Shown here: positions 35,901 through 50,900 of the stretch, piece by piece
Layout: every line of letters begins with the position of its first letter
Position numbering within the stretch: the first letter of the stretch is position 1
NCBI GenBank assembly: GCA_030549495.1
Contig: JAUIRK010001036.1
Coordinates: 64,501-128,500, forward strand
DNA: 64,000 nucleotides
Source: Nectonema munidae
Taxonomy: Eukaryota; Nematomorpha; Nectonematoida; Nectonematidae
Reading direction: 5' to 3'
Program-made: the position numbers and the translations under genes
The notes under the pieces: model-generated
Told to the model about the DNA's origin: nothing
The model's input: the letters and a program-made list of their open reading frames with translations, nothing else
Database searches by the model: none

Positions 35901-38900
35901 ATATATTAATTAAAATTAATTAAATCAAAAGTGAACATTTTTGAACTGAAAACATTTTGAGTGCAGACAGAGAACATGACTGAATGCTTTAAAATTAAAT
36001 AATGATATCTTAATTACCCTTCGTATCTAATCTGATTCAAAAAGATATGAAAATGGAAAAACATTCACATGAGCTTTTTGCCATAATATATCGAATTTTT
36101 TCAAATTCTGAACTTTTCCTCAACAAATTGTTATATTTACTCTTGGACCCCTTGGCGGTCCGTATGGACCACGTTGAGAACTTACTAACTTTAAATACTA
36201 CATATGAAAATAAAATTACATTCGTTTTCATGCATTTTGAAAATAAAAAATTTTCGGATATAACGAGTTCCAAGAGCATATAGTTAGGTCTGTCATAATT
36301 TTTTCAATCAAACCGGGACAAATTATTATAAGAGGTTTTATACTTCAAATTTAGTTTTATTTAAAAAGATATACACGTTTTTATAATTTTTTTCTTAAAT
36401 TTCTTCCCAATTGTCATTTTAAACTTTTTGACCTTGTATTCATCCTTTGAAATATTTTTTTTTGAGAAAAGAATTATCACTTTATATTTTGTTGTTGAAT
36501 TCGACACCATTCAAATCACAATTAAACGGTGAACAAACCAAAAATATTTCTCCAAAGTTATCTTAAAATGAAAAAACTTTTTGTTTAAGCATTGAGAATG
36601 TTCTCGAATTAGATGGATTTTGAGAATTCTCTCATTGGCGGCCAACAAAAACAGGAATTATGTGCTCCCATTTGAAGAACCTTCTTGTAGCCAATATGTG
36701 CAAATTGACAGAAATCTTTAATTCGGTTATCCCTACCGTGTATATGTAAAAATACTTGTAAATTTTTACAGCTAAACTTTCTACTTTAATAGGAAGAGTA
36801 TCAAGTGCTGTCTAAAATCTATTATGAACAAAAAGAGTTCCACAACCGATGCCAACAATATTTCTACCTATTTCTTTAATTTTCTGAAAACTGTGTTTTA
36901 ACCTTTCTCCCTACACCACCAAAATTTGTATTCCAAAGATACGCTTTTTTTTGAAATAAATTGTGCGTTTTTAAAATAGCGTTTTAAAATGTGTTATCTA
37001 AAAAGTTTCAGCAGGAACAGAATGAAAATCCAAAGTCTTACTTGTAATCCTTATTCTAAAAATCGAACTACACTATGAACAAACTTACTATCTTCTCTGT
37101 TTGAGCCATCTATTGTCATTGAAATAGCTTTAGCTTTTACCCAATCTTTTAAAAATTAAGGGAGCAACTGGTTTGAAATATTTGCTGTATACTTAAATTT
37201 AGGCTCATATATATCATTTTTGTCTTCAAGCTTTTTTGAAAATGGATCATTTTCTTGTAATTCAAGATCTAAGGAGACTTTTCGCTTGGGATTTGAGTTT
37301 AAATTTCAAAGTATAATTGATTGTTTAGATCCTTAAAAAATTTAAAAATCTTTCCATTTTGTATAAAAGTTTTAAACAAAATTTTATATCCTTCTTTTCA
37401 CTTTTAAAAAGAACTAGAATCATATAAACCAAAAAAATAAAGGAACTTCTTATAGTTTGTAATTCTTTTAAATAATAACTCAAAAAAATATTTTTATGAG
37501 AAAAGCATAAAAATGTGGTAATTTTTGAATGGAAATTTTTATAATAAATCATTTATTTATTGTTTTAAAAATTTTAATTTTCAAATAAAATTTTTTGAAG
37601 CGGGATATTTTGATTTTTAAAAGGGACAGCGGCACAAGAATATGGAATCGGGATTGTCTCGGTCAAACCGGGACGTATGGCAAGCCTACATGTTTATATC
37701 AAGTTGGTTTTCGTACTTCATTACCAAAAGGTTGTACTACTGTTTTATGGTGCCTGGTCAAAACGGCTAAAAAAATGCCTTCCAAAACGGCCAAAAACCG
37801 GTAGAGAACAGATTTTGACCATTTTGATTTTTGACTCTTTTGGTTTTGGCCATTTTTATTTTAGCTGTTTTGGTTTTTGGCCTTTTTGACCAGGAACCGT
37901 TGTATGTGCTTCCATACTTTGTTTAAAATTAAAGTAATAAATGTTGCTTGTTATAATACATATCCATCTTTGTGCATGCTTATGAGTGCGCTCTTTGTTT
38001 CTATTTCTGAATTTTTCATTGTCTGTCTTATTTTTATTTCTCACACACTTTCTTTTTTGCCAACTAGAATGCATAGCATTTAAACGTGGCATTACAGGGA
38101 TACCCTATTTTTGCATTAATTTTTCGTTATAAATGTGATTTCCTACTGCAAATAGAAGGCCTATTTTCCTATATTTTCACTTTATATTCTTTTTTGTTTT
38201 CTAATATTAGTATGGACATATTGTCACTCAAAAGAAAGGGATAATGAATTACTTGTAATAAATGGAAACTTACGTAGAATATGTATGATAAACTAATCCA
38301 TCTTAGAACCAACATAAAAACAATTTAGCATTTACGCTATATTTAAGAATGTTTTGTGCGTCGCAAGACGTTATTATGAAAGGGATAACGCTAGTGAAAT
38401 ATTTAATACTCGCATCCATTTTTAGAACTAAATGCCGTTGGGAATATAGAAAAAGCTTTTTTGTTTTGTGGGTCCCTAATTTTCATAATATTAAGAATTT
38501 TTTAGTTAAGATATTGCAAAATATCTAATCATGAAGAAAACCAGTTAGCCTATAGAATCCAAAAATCTACAAAGCAAAGTTCTTGTAGAAAAAGGGAACA
38601 TTTTTTAGTGATTCAGGATCCAAAAAACTCAGTCAAATGCTCTTTTAAAAGATGTTTCAATTGTAAAAGTATAAACTAGGGATGTATCGATTTATCGATA
38701 TCGGCAAAAAATATCAATTCTTTAATTTAATCAAAATTGAAATTAATGAACTGATTTATAAATGCATTTATTTATGTTTTATATGTAGCGTATATGATGA
38801 TTTACTTAAAAATATAAACTTTGGGCATTTTTTCGTAGGACAGTTGGCCAATAAGAAAAATGACTCGGGCACATATCTCGTTATCAAATAGATCACATAA

Positions 38901-41900
38901 TCTCAAGAGATTGGGCGCTGAAATAAACACCTTATGCCTAACTTTATAGCAGTATTAATTAACGTAAATCTTTGTATTTGGTATTTATGCTGGCAAGAAA
39001 TCATTAAAAAATATTCACGTGGTTTCAATGATTTTGCTCTTAAAGACTCAAGCATCATTTTGAAAAAAATAATCAGTGATTTAATAACCACCTGCATTAT
39101 ACTATTGTCTATCTATAATGACGTGTTTTAATTCTTCCCAAGTAATCCCCATATATCTTATTCGACCTTCTCTAAGCGACGACTCTTTAACGGATTACTT
39201 TGGATGATTCCCATTTATTGGTCTATTAGTACAGCTTTGGCTTGATATATAAAATTGTAGGGTAAATTTTAAATTATAGAAATCTTTTTTTAGCTGTTCT
39301 TATTGAATCCGATGGGAAAAGATCATCGATTGTTGAGTGAAGATCAAATCTACAAGCAACTAGAAAATATTGTGGAATCTTCGAAAAATGCTTGCCAATT
39401 TCCAATCTCCATTTTGACTTCTGAAAATAGAAAAACATGGGCTCAATACTACAACAAACTTCTAAAAAGTATGCTATTATATTTCTTTGAAAAATTTAGC
39501 TTGGCCTTTCTTTTGAAAAGACGATTTTTAAGAACTATGTGTACAGATATTTTTCGTTGGTTGAATTCGCTAGTTATTTATATATAAATAATTATGGTTA
39601 AATATGTGTTTGTTATCTAGTTGATGTTAGTTAGCTGGTTTATTAGTCAGCTTCTTCAGAAAAAATACTACTTATTAGAAAATATATTTTTTGGTTCTTT
39701 TCTTCTTTAGGCGAGTGCAATTATGTAAACTTAAATTACATCATTCACAGTTTGTTTATGGTTTGTCTGGACAATAGTGTCCCGTCTCCCCCTCCCGCCC
39801 AATCCATAAATGAGAAAACGCGACTCGCTAACAATATTCTCCATGGCTGTGGATCTTGCAACAATTCTCGTAATCGATGGTACGACAAGACTTTACAGGT
39901 AATGTATATTTAATTCTTAAACTCTACGCATCTGTGTTCATTTGACCTCAGCTGTAGCGATAATCCCATTGTTAGGATTCTTGCGGACCACTAAATCCAA
40001 AAATAAACATTTTTGTGGTGCAGCAGACCTAGTTAGTGAGCTACTTTTAGGAGCTATAATGGGTTTGTAGAAACTGCAATATTAACTTAAATATTAATAA
40101 ACAATTAATATTAAATAATTGAATAAAAGAGTAAAAGGTAGGGGAATTTAGGTTATAAAGATGAAAGAAGAAATAAAGCTATACTTATCCGAAAAAATCT
40201 CAATTAGGTCTTGCATTAATTTTACAATACCCAAATCCAACTTAGAAGAGCAAACTAAGTTCAAATTTTTTTTTCACAAATATAGAATATTTTATCTAAT
40301 AATCTCATAAAAGATTTTTTACAATTTACTTTGAAATTGAATACATTTTTTATCAATTGATTTTTCAATAAAAAGAAACATATTTTCTTATTTTTTTTCC
40401 TTAAGAATGATAGATCATTATTTTTTTATGTAAAATTTCTACTCTAAAATGTTTTTTTTATTTTTAAGTTCGTTTTTTCCTTAAAAAGTCAAAAAATTTT
40501 AATAATTTGGGTCAATTTTTAAGCGCTCTGTTTTCCCCAAAAATGACTACTCTTACATCCTTGCTTAAATAAAAGATGAAATGTGGTATGATGCATATAT
40601 GCTTCTTTCTTCTCACCTTTCAAAAATAGATCTATATATTTTTATTTAAATTTATAAAATTCCATACTCTTTGATGCCTGTTTGTACTCAAGTAATAAAA
40701 AATATTAATCATTTTTTTGTTATCTTGTAATGTTATAAAAACTGTTTTTCATAGGTTGCTCTAATTTCACCAAAATTCATTTTTACATCCATGCATTTAA
40801 CATACCCTTTTTACAACTTAATCTTATTTTTATTTTTAGTTCATCATTGGAAGTCGTGGAGATGTTGGTATCAATTATGAGCACTCAACTGCTGAAGGTC
40901 CTCCATACGTTTCCTTGATGGACTATATCATTGACCAATGGTACACATCAATTTACGCATGAAATAATCGTGTATTTGGTTACGCACTCTATGGCGGCTA
41001 TCTTTTATATCTCAAATTTTTGAAAAAGTGGCAATTTTTTTCTATATTTTATGAAGTCAAACTTTATCTCAAAGCTCAAGAACTCCTGGTGTCCAATTTT
41101 TTCTAAAGCAAACTTATTTTTTAGTTTAAATCCACAAAATATATTTCATATATAGTGAGTGAGACGAATTAATACTAGATACAACCAATCCTCTTTCAAC
41201 GATTAACAAGTATCAAGCTTTCTCTTATGTAAAATATCCACAAAATAGTAAACAAAGAGTCGTAACGAAATCTTTTAAACGTAATTCTGTTCTCTATGCT
41301 CGCATTTTGTTAGTGATTTTGTATTTTTTAATTTTATATATAGAGCATTTTTTTTATCTAGTGTTCATCTAAGTTGAAAGTTCGCCTAAATCTAAGTAAC
41401 TCTCTCTATATTATTAGCAATTTCTTTTGTAATTCATTTTCAATAATACAACGCTATACAGATTTTTGATAACTTATATTTCAATTTCTTCTTTTAGAAG
41501 TGAGTTTAATTCTTTTAAACCCTATTTCAATTTTAATTGTTTACTTGCTTTTTCATTGCAATTTTTATATTTGAGGCAGGCGGATTTATTTTTGGGACAG
41601 TGGTGTCACATTGGTCCTAAAACAGTTAATAAATTTTTCCTACTATAAATTACAATAAATAATTTAATTGACTTTTAAAAATTTGGATGAAATGAAGAAA
41701 TTTAGCCAAAATTTTTAAATGTAAAATTATTTAGGGTTTTTTTTTATTTAATAGTTTATACCTGATTTAAAATGGCGTGGACTTTTAACTACCTGAATTT
41801 AAAAAGAGATAATTCATTTACTTTTCTCTCTAGAGAAGTATCGACTGAAAATTTCTACACCCAAGGATACGGATGGCATGTGAGTATACTTATGCTAGCA

Positions 41901-44900
41901 GATGTAAATTTTATACCTCTTTACTTGTTAGATATTATTAAATAAAAAAATTTTGAACTTACTGTTTTTAACACTGAGTTTATTTTTGATATATTTAACA
42001 ACTTTGCTCAAAAGGAAAAAAGTTTACATCAAGATAACAGAAGGATTAACTGTGAAAATGGAATGCTTGTTATAAATATGCATTAGCTTGCGTTTTTTCT
42101 ATGTATAATTCTTGAAGCCTTCTTACATTGAAAATGGCACCAGTTGTTCCTTTCCTTTTAGTAAATCCAAATTGCATTTACTAGTACTCTTAATCTTTAT
42201 TTCAAAATTTTAAGTCCAAAAAAGCTTAATCGCTCTATATGAATTGCAATCCACAACATCTTTTTACCTTAGTATATAGGAATGATTTCACTTAATAACC
42301 ACTCACCTGGTAACTTATGAGTTTGTAAAGATTCATTACAGACTTTTTCAATCATTTACATTTACTGAGATTTATCGACAAAAGAAATATTTTTAATTGG
42401 AAAATAAATAGGGGTGTATGATGACTCCTTTTTTTGTTCGCTTACCATCTATTGATTTCAAAAATTCCCAAATCTTTAATTTAAAGAAAGTCTGAAATGT
42501 AAAAAAAATATGCTACTAATAATTGATCAAACAGTATATTTTCTCTAAAATAATAATCCAAAAAAACCATTTTAGATATTTGATTCGCATATCTTATTTT
42601 TCATTGCATGATATGATTGCAAGGAAAACATTTTTTAACTTAAGATGCCTTGATTATAAAAGGATATCCGATGCATGTATAAACTTGAGTTGATAAAAAA
42701 TTTCACCTTTGAATGATGATTGCGAGTTGTTAATTCGAAGCTCGGAAAATTTTTATGTTACTATATTTTTCCTCTTTTAATTCGTCAGCATTGAAATGAT
42801 GGAAATTAATTTGAATTTATTTATGAGCAAACATACACTACATCTTTCTCAAGGTCTAGAATTATTAACATTCAGACCATTTAATTTATGACTTTTTAAA
42901 TTAAATAAAATCTTTCCAATTTATCATAATTTAACCCCAAATTTTAACATATAATTTCTATGAACCTTTTTTACCGGCTAAATATCTGATGAAGCATCGC
43001 AAACATGTGAAATTGATTCAAAAAAATTCAAAATAATTTTGAATAATTCTTTTTTAGCTTGCTAGTAACCCTCGCATGGTCGAACAATTTTATTACCTTA
43101 GCTGGTCGTGAGTGACTTCGAAGGCCATTTTTTATTTTTCTTCATTAAAATTTGAAAAAATAGCCTCCTTTGGTTTTAAAACATGTTGAATAATTGAAAT
43201 TTTAAGAGAAAAATGTCAAAAATTTGATATATTCTTATTTTGAAACAATTAGTATTAACGCCATCTATTTATCTATGAAAATAACTTATTACAATTTTTT
43301 CAAATTTAAATAGAATATTTGATCATTAAGTTTGTCATAAACAAACTTTATTAAAAAAATTTTAATACATTTATTCATATATTTTTTTCGCATTATAAAT
43401 TTCACTTTTCTTGTATTCTTCCACTTTTTGTTTACACGTATTTTTATGTTTTATTTTATATAACGTAAATAATAATAGAAAAAATAAAAATAATAATGGT
43501 ACGGTAGGGTGTTTTCATCGAAAAGGCACAATTGCGCCGCTTGTATCGAACTATGAGGAAAGTAAGCTTGATGTAGGATCGAACCCAAGACCTTAAGTTA
43601 TCGAATCCAGCATCTAACCAACCATACTCACGCTAAAATAATAAGAAGAAGAAACACATGAGCTGCTCACTTTCATGTCTTTTATTTACGCTTCGGATAA
43701 AGCAATCCTGTAGATTATTTAAAAAATGGTGTGTATTCGATAAGTTTTGTATTTTTTTACCTTACAATGTGTTGTTAACAAGTCGGATAATATAAGGTCC
43801 GACTCTGACCCCTAAATTTTTGAATGCTGACTCTGACTTCGACTCCCACTCCGTTTATGATACCTCCTCTAACTCCAACTCCTTAACACTTTAGTTTAAC
43901 ACTTATACACACAGATATATGAAGAATATTCAAAGAAAATCAGTTATATGACAATTACTGCTCTTTTATTTTGGAGTTAAAAACTGAAAACCATAAAAAT
44001 TAAACGTTTAACGTTGCAAGTTGAAAATCGAAATAGCTGAAGTTTTCACGAAAAAATGAATGCCAAAACAATTCAAGAAATATAAGATTGAATTAAATGA
44101 CGAACTTGTGTGAGAGATAAAATGTATGCTCAACACTTGGTGAAGGATTTTTCATTACATCATCAACACTTGGTAAAGGATTTTTCATGACATCTACATT
44201 TGGTAAGAAAACTTAGCATCATTCATGCCATTGCTAGCAACTAACAAGTTTTTGTTATTGTGCTTCGAATTTTCGTAGTCCGACTCCTTGTTTTCAAAAA
44301 TAAAAATCCGACTCCGACTCATACTTTGAGGTAAAATCGCCGACTCTCTACGACTCCGACTTCGCAGCCCTGGTTGTTAACAGCAAAATTATTTAACTAC
44401 TTATTAATCTATATTTTATGTATAGACAAGGTTAAAGGTGGTTAACTTAGGTTAGGGCAACTGACATTGAGCTATCAGTATTTTGGTAAAGGCAGTATTC
44501 GAGCCTAAAATGATGGGATTCGAAGACCTACACTCTAACCAATCGCCACGCGCCCAAAAATAAATAGAAATAATCGTAAAAAAAAATATCACAGAAATAT
44601 ACACTTTATTGAGTAATTTTCCAATATTTTTGAAACATTTTTGCATAAAAGAACTTTATGCTCATCACAACAGTTTTCTTTGCATCTGAAGCATCTTTGA
44701 AAAATTCTTTTTTTGTTGTCTTTGCAAATTTGGCAGGGTTCTCTTTATTTATTTGGTGTTTCCAAGTGGGTACTTTCATTGCAGATTCCATATGATTTCA
44801 GTATTAGACGAACTTCATTAGGGATTCTTGTATTTTGAACATAAATTTTCATTGAGTTTTAAGCCAACAAAAAACACAATTGAGAAAGAATTACTTTTCT

Positions 44901-47900
44901 TCCACTTGATTTTTTCAAAAAGTTGATAGACGTAGCTGTTGATGAGCACTCTGTTTGTAAATTATGTGCTATTATAATATAAGTATTCAAAGCAGCAATA
45001 TCTAAATAGTTAGACCAAACGACCATTGGCCATCGCCTAGATGTCCTATATGTAGTATAATATTTAACCATTTGATTACCTTTGTCTACCTCTGATTTTA
45101 CACTATTATAAATATATATAGATTCTGGTAATCTTTTGGGCCCGACTAGCTCCATTTCTCTGTAATGCTGACTACTCATCATCAGGAGCGCTTTAAAATT
45201 TTTCATAGAATGTTTTCTAGGTATATACGCAACCAATGATGAACTAGTTGAGTATATAGTTCTAGACTCGCATTCTTGAAGATTTACATTAGCAAATGTT
45301 TTTTTTGAAAATAAAAGGCACACACCTCCTATTATAATTGACTGGACCTAAAATAGAAAAGTTGCAGCTTTTCGCCCAATCACACAATTCATAGTCCATA
45401 AAAAATCTATCAACACAAATACCTGTATCTTGAGGTAGTTCGATTTTCTCTGCTAACCTCTTGACTATTTGGGTTCCACTGAAATAATTTTTATCCGCTA
45501 ATTTGCTGACATATATTTCGGGAGCCAGATAATAAAAAGTTCAAGAATTGATGTGATACAATTTGATACCCCATTTATGGGGGCTTGCTAGGTTCATATA
45601 TCTTTATCGGACACCCCCCTCTAAACTTAACCAGTTGCTCATCAACAGTTACAAAGTACTGTTTTCCAATACGTAAAAAATTACTTTCAGTATTTTTAAA
45701 AAATATTAAAATTACTTATGGAAGACATTGTAGAAGTGGTCATTCAATAAGCAAACTGCCATTATTTTATCGACATTTTGATTTCTTTTTTGTGGAACAC
45801 CAAACCTCAAAAATCTGATAATAAGCTTAAGATCATTTTTACTCATAACCGCTTTCATAAAGTGTGCTCGTTGACTCCTGTATAGGCTGCCAAATGGGAT
45901 TGTTTGATCACCCTCAATTCCAAGCATATAAAAGAATAAAAATATAGCCAAGAATTTTTTCCACGTTAAAGTCATTATGGAATGATTTTACTTCATTCGG
46001 AACATTTTCGGTATTTTTCATGTATTCTTCCGAGTTTTTTTTTTTGTAAAAACAAAAACTTGACGAATAAATTCTTGAGGTAAAAATAACTTCCAGATAA
46101 ATAAAGGATTTGTAACATGCTTTGCAGCGCCTTTGGCACCATCAGAAAGACTTGAAATATATTTCTTGGCCTTCCACTTCTTGTTGGGCATCAAAAGTAT
46201 ACAACGTAGAGTCAGGTGCAGTAATATCAATATCATTTATGTCACTTGGATCATGATTACTTGAAGATGAAGAAGTTAGATCGGCTGAAAAAGAAAATGA
46301 AGACACTTCATCTGTACTTTCTTCAAAATTAGAACTTTCCATCTTGTAAGAAAAGGAGGAAACTTTTCGAGCAATAGCGTAAAAGAAGAGATATGAAATA
46401 CTCTATAGTTATAAAAGGTATTATGTGAATGCCTCACCTTTATACATGGCACATCTATGATACAATATGTATCTGAGTACATGCGTCATAGCGATAAAGT
46501 ATATCCTACACAAAAATTTTTCCATTCTAAAGAGATCGAAAGAATGATATGATTTTCCTATTTTCGCTTCATCTCATGGCGATGCAGATAAAGAACAATG
46601 TAAAAATAAAAGAACGCTCTCTTGTTAGAAAAATAAACTGATTATTTTATACTCGCAAGATATAAATATATGTAGAAATGTAATGGCCTCTCAGGCCTTA
46701 TACGACCATGCAAGGGAGAAAAATCATTACAAAATTTGGCATGTTTACTTATTATTTGTTTTTTTATATTCAACATACTTTTTTTTGTTTATTCGGAGTT
46801 GTTTTATACTAATGATTTGAGATTTTCAAGACCTTCTTTTTCAGTCATTTCAAGGTTTGTCCATAAAATTTATGAAGTAAAAAATGTAATGGCTTCTAAG
46901 GCCCTATACGACTATGCGAGGGTCATTATATAGTTATATTAGTAAATAGTATTTGTTTTTAACCTAACGAACGGCATTCTTTTATTGTGCGTATTTAGTA
47001 TATAAAAATGGCCTGTCTATGAATTCAAAATATTCCTTCAATTAAAAGAATAGTAAACTATAATAACATTTTTTATAAAATTTGTCGTATAGAATTTCAT
47101 TTTTTAAAAAGCGAAAAAGATGATTCTAAAGATTTTGGATCAAAAATATTTGACGACCCGACTCCACTCAACTTTGAACTTCCTGATGCGAAAGAGTTTG
47201 AGTGTGGGATTGAAAGAGCTTCCATTTTTATGGACACGTAAACATTTTTTACTATAATTAGGGTGAACTTCTTCGCAACTGGATGCATGTGTCTCCATCC
47301 GTTTGTGAACAATGCATGTACCTCACGCACCATACACTAAAACATGTAGGTATCTAATTGAAAATATTATATTTCCCAACTCTGAATATTTCCAAAAGTT
47401 TTTTTCCTAAAATGGAAACAAGCTTCCAAGCAAACTTTAAATCAATAATAAACAACAATAATCGGAGAACCCTAGTTTTCTTTGGCAGCCAAAGCATGAT
47501 TTCGTCGAAAACTAAAAAATTTAATAGTTATTTAAACGAAATGCCTAAGTCGACTAGAACATTGTTAACAAATATTTCGAGGGTAGCGCTCTTCGCCTGC
47601 GTCAAAATGCATAAATGAGTTAGATAAAATTGGGTGGGCTTTGGGAGTAAATAAAATAAGAAAGAGTATTAGAATAAAAGGAAAATATGCAATGAAATAA
47701 TTAGAGTGAAAAAGAAATCTATTCCATCCATCCATTTATTATTAGAAGGTCATTTTCTCCTTTTCAAGTAGTGACCTTCCTTATGGCTTTGGTTCCATTT
47801 TTTTATTATTTTTTCCATGTTATCCTTTGCATCAATTGATTTCAAGTGCCAATATTTTCTTTTTCAACTTGGACCTCTCTTGTCTTTGGTCTACCCCTTT

Positions 47901-50900
47901 TTCCTGGTACTTGCGGTTTACTTTTTTGATTCAATCCATTTCTTCATCTATTCTCTCTACATGGCCAAGCCAATTCATTCTACTTTCTCTCATTATATTT
48001 TTAATATCTTTTTGATATTACTTTTTGAAAAAAAAACTTTTTGATATTACTTAACATTATTCGTACCATTTTTCCTTTGATATTTATCATTTTATTTTCA
48101 TCACATTATTTTAATTTTTCTTTGATTTACTTCAAAGCCTTTTTCACTGAGTTTACTTACCCATAAATTGATCTTTTTAACAAATTCTTCTTTAGAGTGT
48201 CAACATAAAACTAAGTCATCTGCATATAATAACTCATAAGTTAACCCTTTGAATGTTTTTGTCATATTTCCAAAACTGTATTGAACAATAAAGGACCCAA
48301 AGTTGATCCTGATTGACTCCAACACTTAATTTAACCAATCTCTGTAGTTTTTACCTGTCTTTATTCTTGTCTTCATTTCTAATAAGGCTGACCATTACTG
48401 TTATAAGTATACCCTCTTCAACACCAGGCGTACTCAATGTCCATTAATAATATCTTTATGAATTTTATCAAAAGCTTTCTTTATGTCAATAAAAGGCGTC
48501 CATAAATCTTTATTTTTTTCTATTATGACCCTTAAGCCTTCTTACATTGAAAATAGCATCAGTTGTCCTTTCCCTTTAGTAAATCCAACTTGCATTTAAT
48601 ATATTATACTCTTTCTTCTAATCTTTATTTCAAAATTCTTTCCAATATTTTAAGTCAAAAAAGCTTAACCGCTCTATATGAATTGCAATCCACAATATCT
48701 TTTTTACCTTTGTATATAGGTATGATTTTAACCACTCGCCTGGTAACTTATGAGTTTGTAAAGATACATTACAGACTTTGTCAATCACATTAATTCTTAT
48801 TTCTTCTGACACTAATATGAAATCCACCACCATACCACTTGGACCAAAAGTTTTTCATCTCCCAAAGCTTCCCTTATTTAATTTTCACTCATTTTATTTG
48901 TAGGGACTTCTATGATTATGCATCTTTATATACCAGTGTTAAAATCCCTCACCACTCTTAATTTTCATACTTTCTAATTTTTCACCATTTAATACAAATT
49001 CAACACTCATAATCTTCACTCACTCTGATTGTTTGAAGTCTAAGTCTATGCATGTCTAAAATTTTATGGAGCAAGCTATTTTCAATCAAAAAACTTGCGC
49101 TTGCTTTAACATCTTTACACCCTTTCCAGAAAAACCTATAGTTATACGCTTTCTTTCCAACATGTTTCTTGCAAAAATATCCATTTCATTAGTTCATATG
49201 ATTCTATCAATCTATCCTTTATCGTTACCCCATCCACGTTCTAATACAGAAAAAGTCACTTGCAGTGCTTGTACACCCTTCATAAAGAAATCAGTCATCT
49301 GTGACAAGTTGCATCGAGTTTCAACTTATTCTTTCCTAGGTATGCCATAGAGAATGTAAGCGTATCAATTAAACAATCTAACGCATTATTTTCCCCAGTG
49401 CAGTTGGTGTCAGAAGAGTTTTTGAATGGATGCCATAAAATGGTTCAAAAATATGCTAGTGTTTATATATAGTAAAAATAAAGTGATGAATAATTGTAAT
49501 GTTGATTACATTCAAAGTAAGCTTGCTTGACTCAAAAGATCGGTAAATTGTAAAAATAAGGCGTTGCCGATTCGTTTGTACATCACTACTTATTGCTTAT
49601 TATACTACGTAGCTAACTATATTTAATCGCCGTTTTACGATATTTTTGTTTTGCGTTATCGTTTATTTTCACCACCAACATATCTACAGAATTGTTGATC
49701 AAATTGACCTGCAAGTTCACCAATTCAAAGATTTTGGCAAAGAAGTCATCAAATGCCTAAATGTCAGTCCGGATGCATTTATTCAAATCGCTCTACAATC
49801 CGCTTACTACAGGTTATAATCTTATTCCACATTTCATTCCACCTTCCAAACATAATGCCAATTTGTTTGAATTGAATCCAATGGTATTGGATTCAAGCGC
49901 TTCGCCCTGTTTGTTTAGTACCCGGACATTTGGCCGAACAAAAATTCCACCAAACTGACATTGCCGAATGGACATTTGGGGATGGGTGTTTAACCGAAAA
50001 TGTAAATACAATTGGGCATTTTTCAAGACTTCTACGACCAATAAAATAAAATTATTCTAATGTTAAAACACCAAAACTCAATAAAATACAGTAAAACAAA
50101 AGGGATGCTCACACAAACATTCATATTTCTCAGTGATTGAGATAAACTTTTTGACTAAAAAATTATTGCTGAAAATAAATTGATAAAACAAGGAACTTAA
50201 TAAACTAAAGTAAGACATATCTTTTTAAATATTGTGAACAATTGCCCTTAGAAAATCTATTTTAAAAAACTCTTTTGCAAAAAAAAGCAACGTCTACAAA
50301 AATTGTCAAATTGTATGTATATTTTGGGTGAATTGTCAATTCGGCTAAATGTCCTTTCGACTAAATGTTCTCTCTTCCCAACCAAATATCCATTCGGCTA
50401 AATGCCACTCGGCCAAGTGTTCGATCACATTATATTTGTTATCTTACTCGAAAAGATAAATATGACCAAAGAACTTTTAAAAAGTTTTTTACATTTTAGG
50501 GTTCATATAAAGATATTTTAAATTTGGGGAAATGTTTCTTTCTATAAAAGAAAATAGAAAAGTGAAATAAATTGTTTACTAAACGAAATAGAATGCATAT
50601 ACTTAGATTGATTAATTTGCGATTCCGTCTCTACTTATTTATAATTTTTCGCCTCCCCCACTCCACCTATTTGTGATTTTGCGACTGCGGCTCTTGTCCA
50701 AGTTAGGTCAGCATGACAATAATTTTCCGTCTCCTTGTTCGATTTGCTTCTACCTACACGTGCTAGCAAGGGTTTTAACTCTTATGAATTTTAAAACAAG
50801 AAATAGAGACAGATTGCGTACTGTAGATGGCATGAGACATGATCCATCATACATAGCGCATTAATTTTAAAGCTTGCTGCTCAGGTACAACTTCAGATAT

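Larger units (their letters stand above)
43069..46922 (-). mobile_element. piggyBac element with decayed transposase (CRAT intron 6)
   Basis: The ends CCCTCGCATGGTCG (43,069) and, reversed, CCCTCGCATAGTCG (46,922) are inverted repeats. On the minus strand are an acidic Ser-rich N-terminus (MESSNFEESTDEVSS, 46,342), FYMLGIEGDQTIPFGS.. with MSKNDLKLIIRFLRF (45,830-45,900), VPQKRNQNVDK, then YIPRKHSMKNFKALLMMSSQ and RRWPMVVWSNYLDIAALNTY (44,990-45,050), and the Lys/Cys-rich C-terminus at 44,600-44,790. Stops and frame changes break it. A second terminus-like copy ends at 46,716. Two SINEs and a hAT MITE are nested in its 3' part. Flanks are not clean TTAA (GTAA and TCAT). Confidence 0.8.

Noticed and set aside
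38668-38705. TAGGGATGTATCGATTTATCG as a hAT terminus
   Set aside because: It is suggestive, but I could not find an opposing end or target duplication.
43557-43620. A true tRNA gene on the minus strand
   Set aside because: A and B boxes are present but the anticodon and acceptor stems do not pair; related copies show that it is a SINE.
47097-47333. Minus-strand open frame of 78 residues
   Set aside because: It overlaps CRAT exon 7 in antisense and matches nothing.
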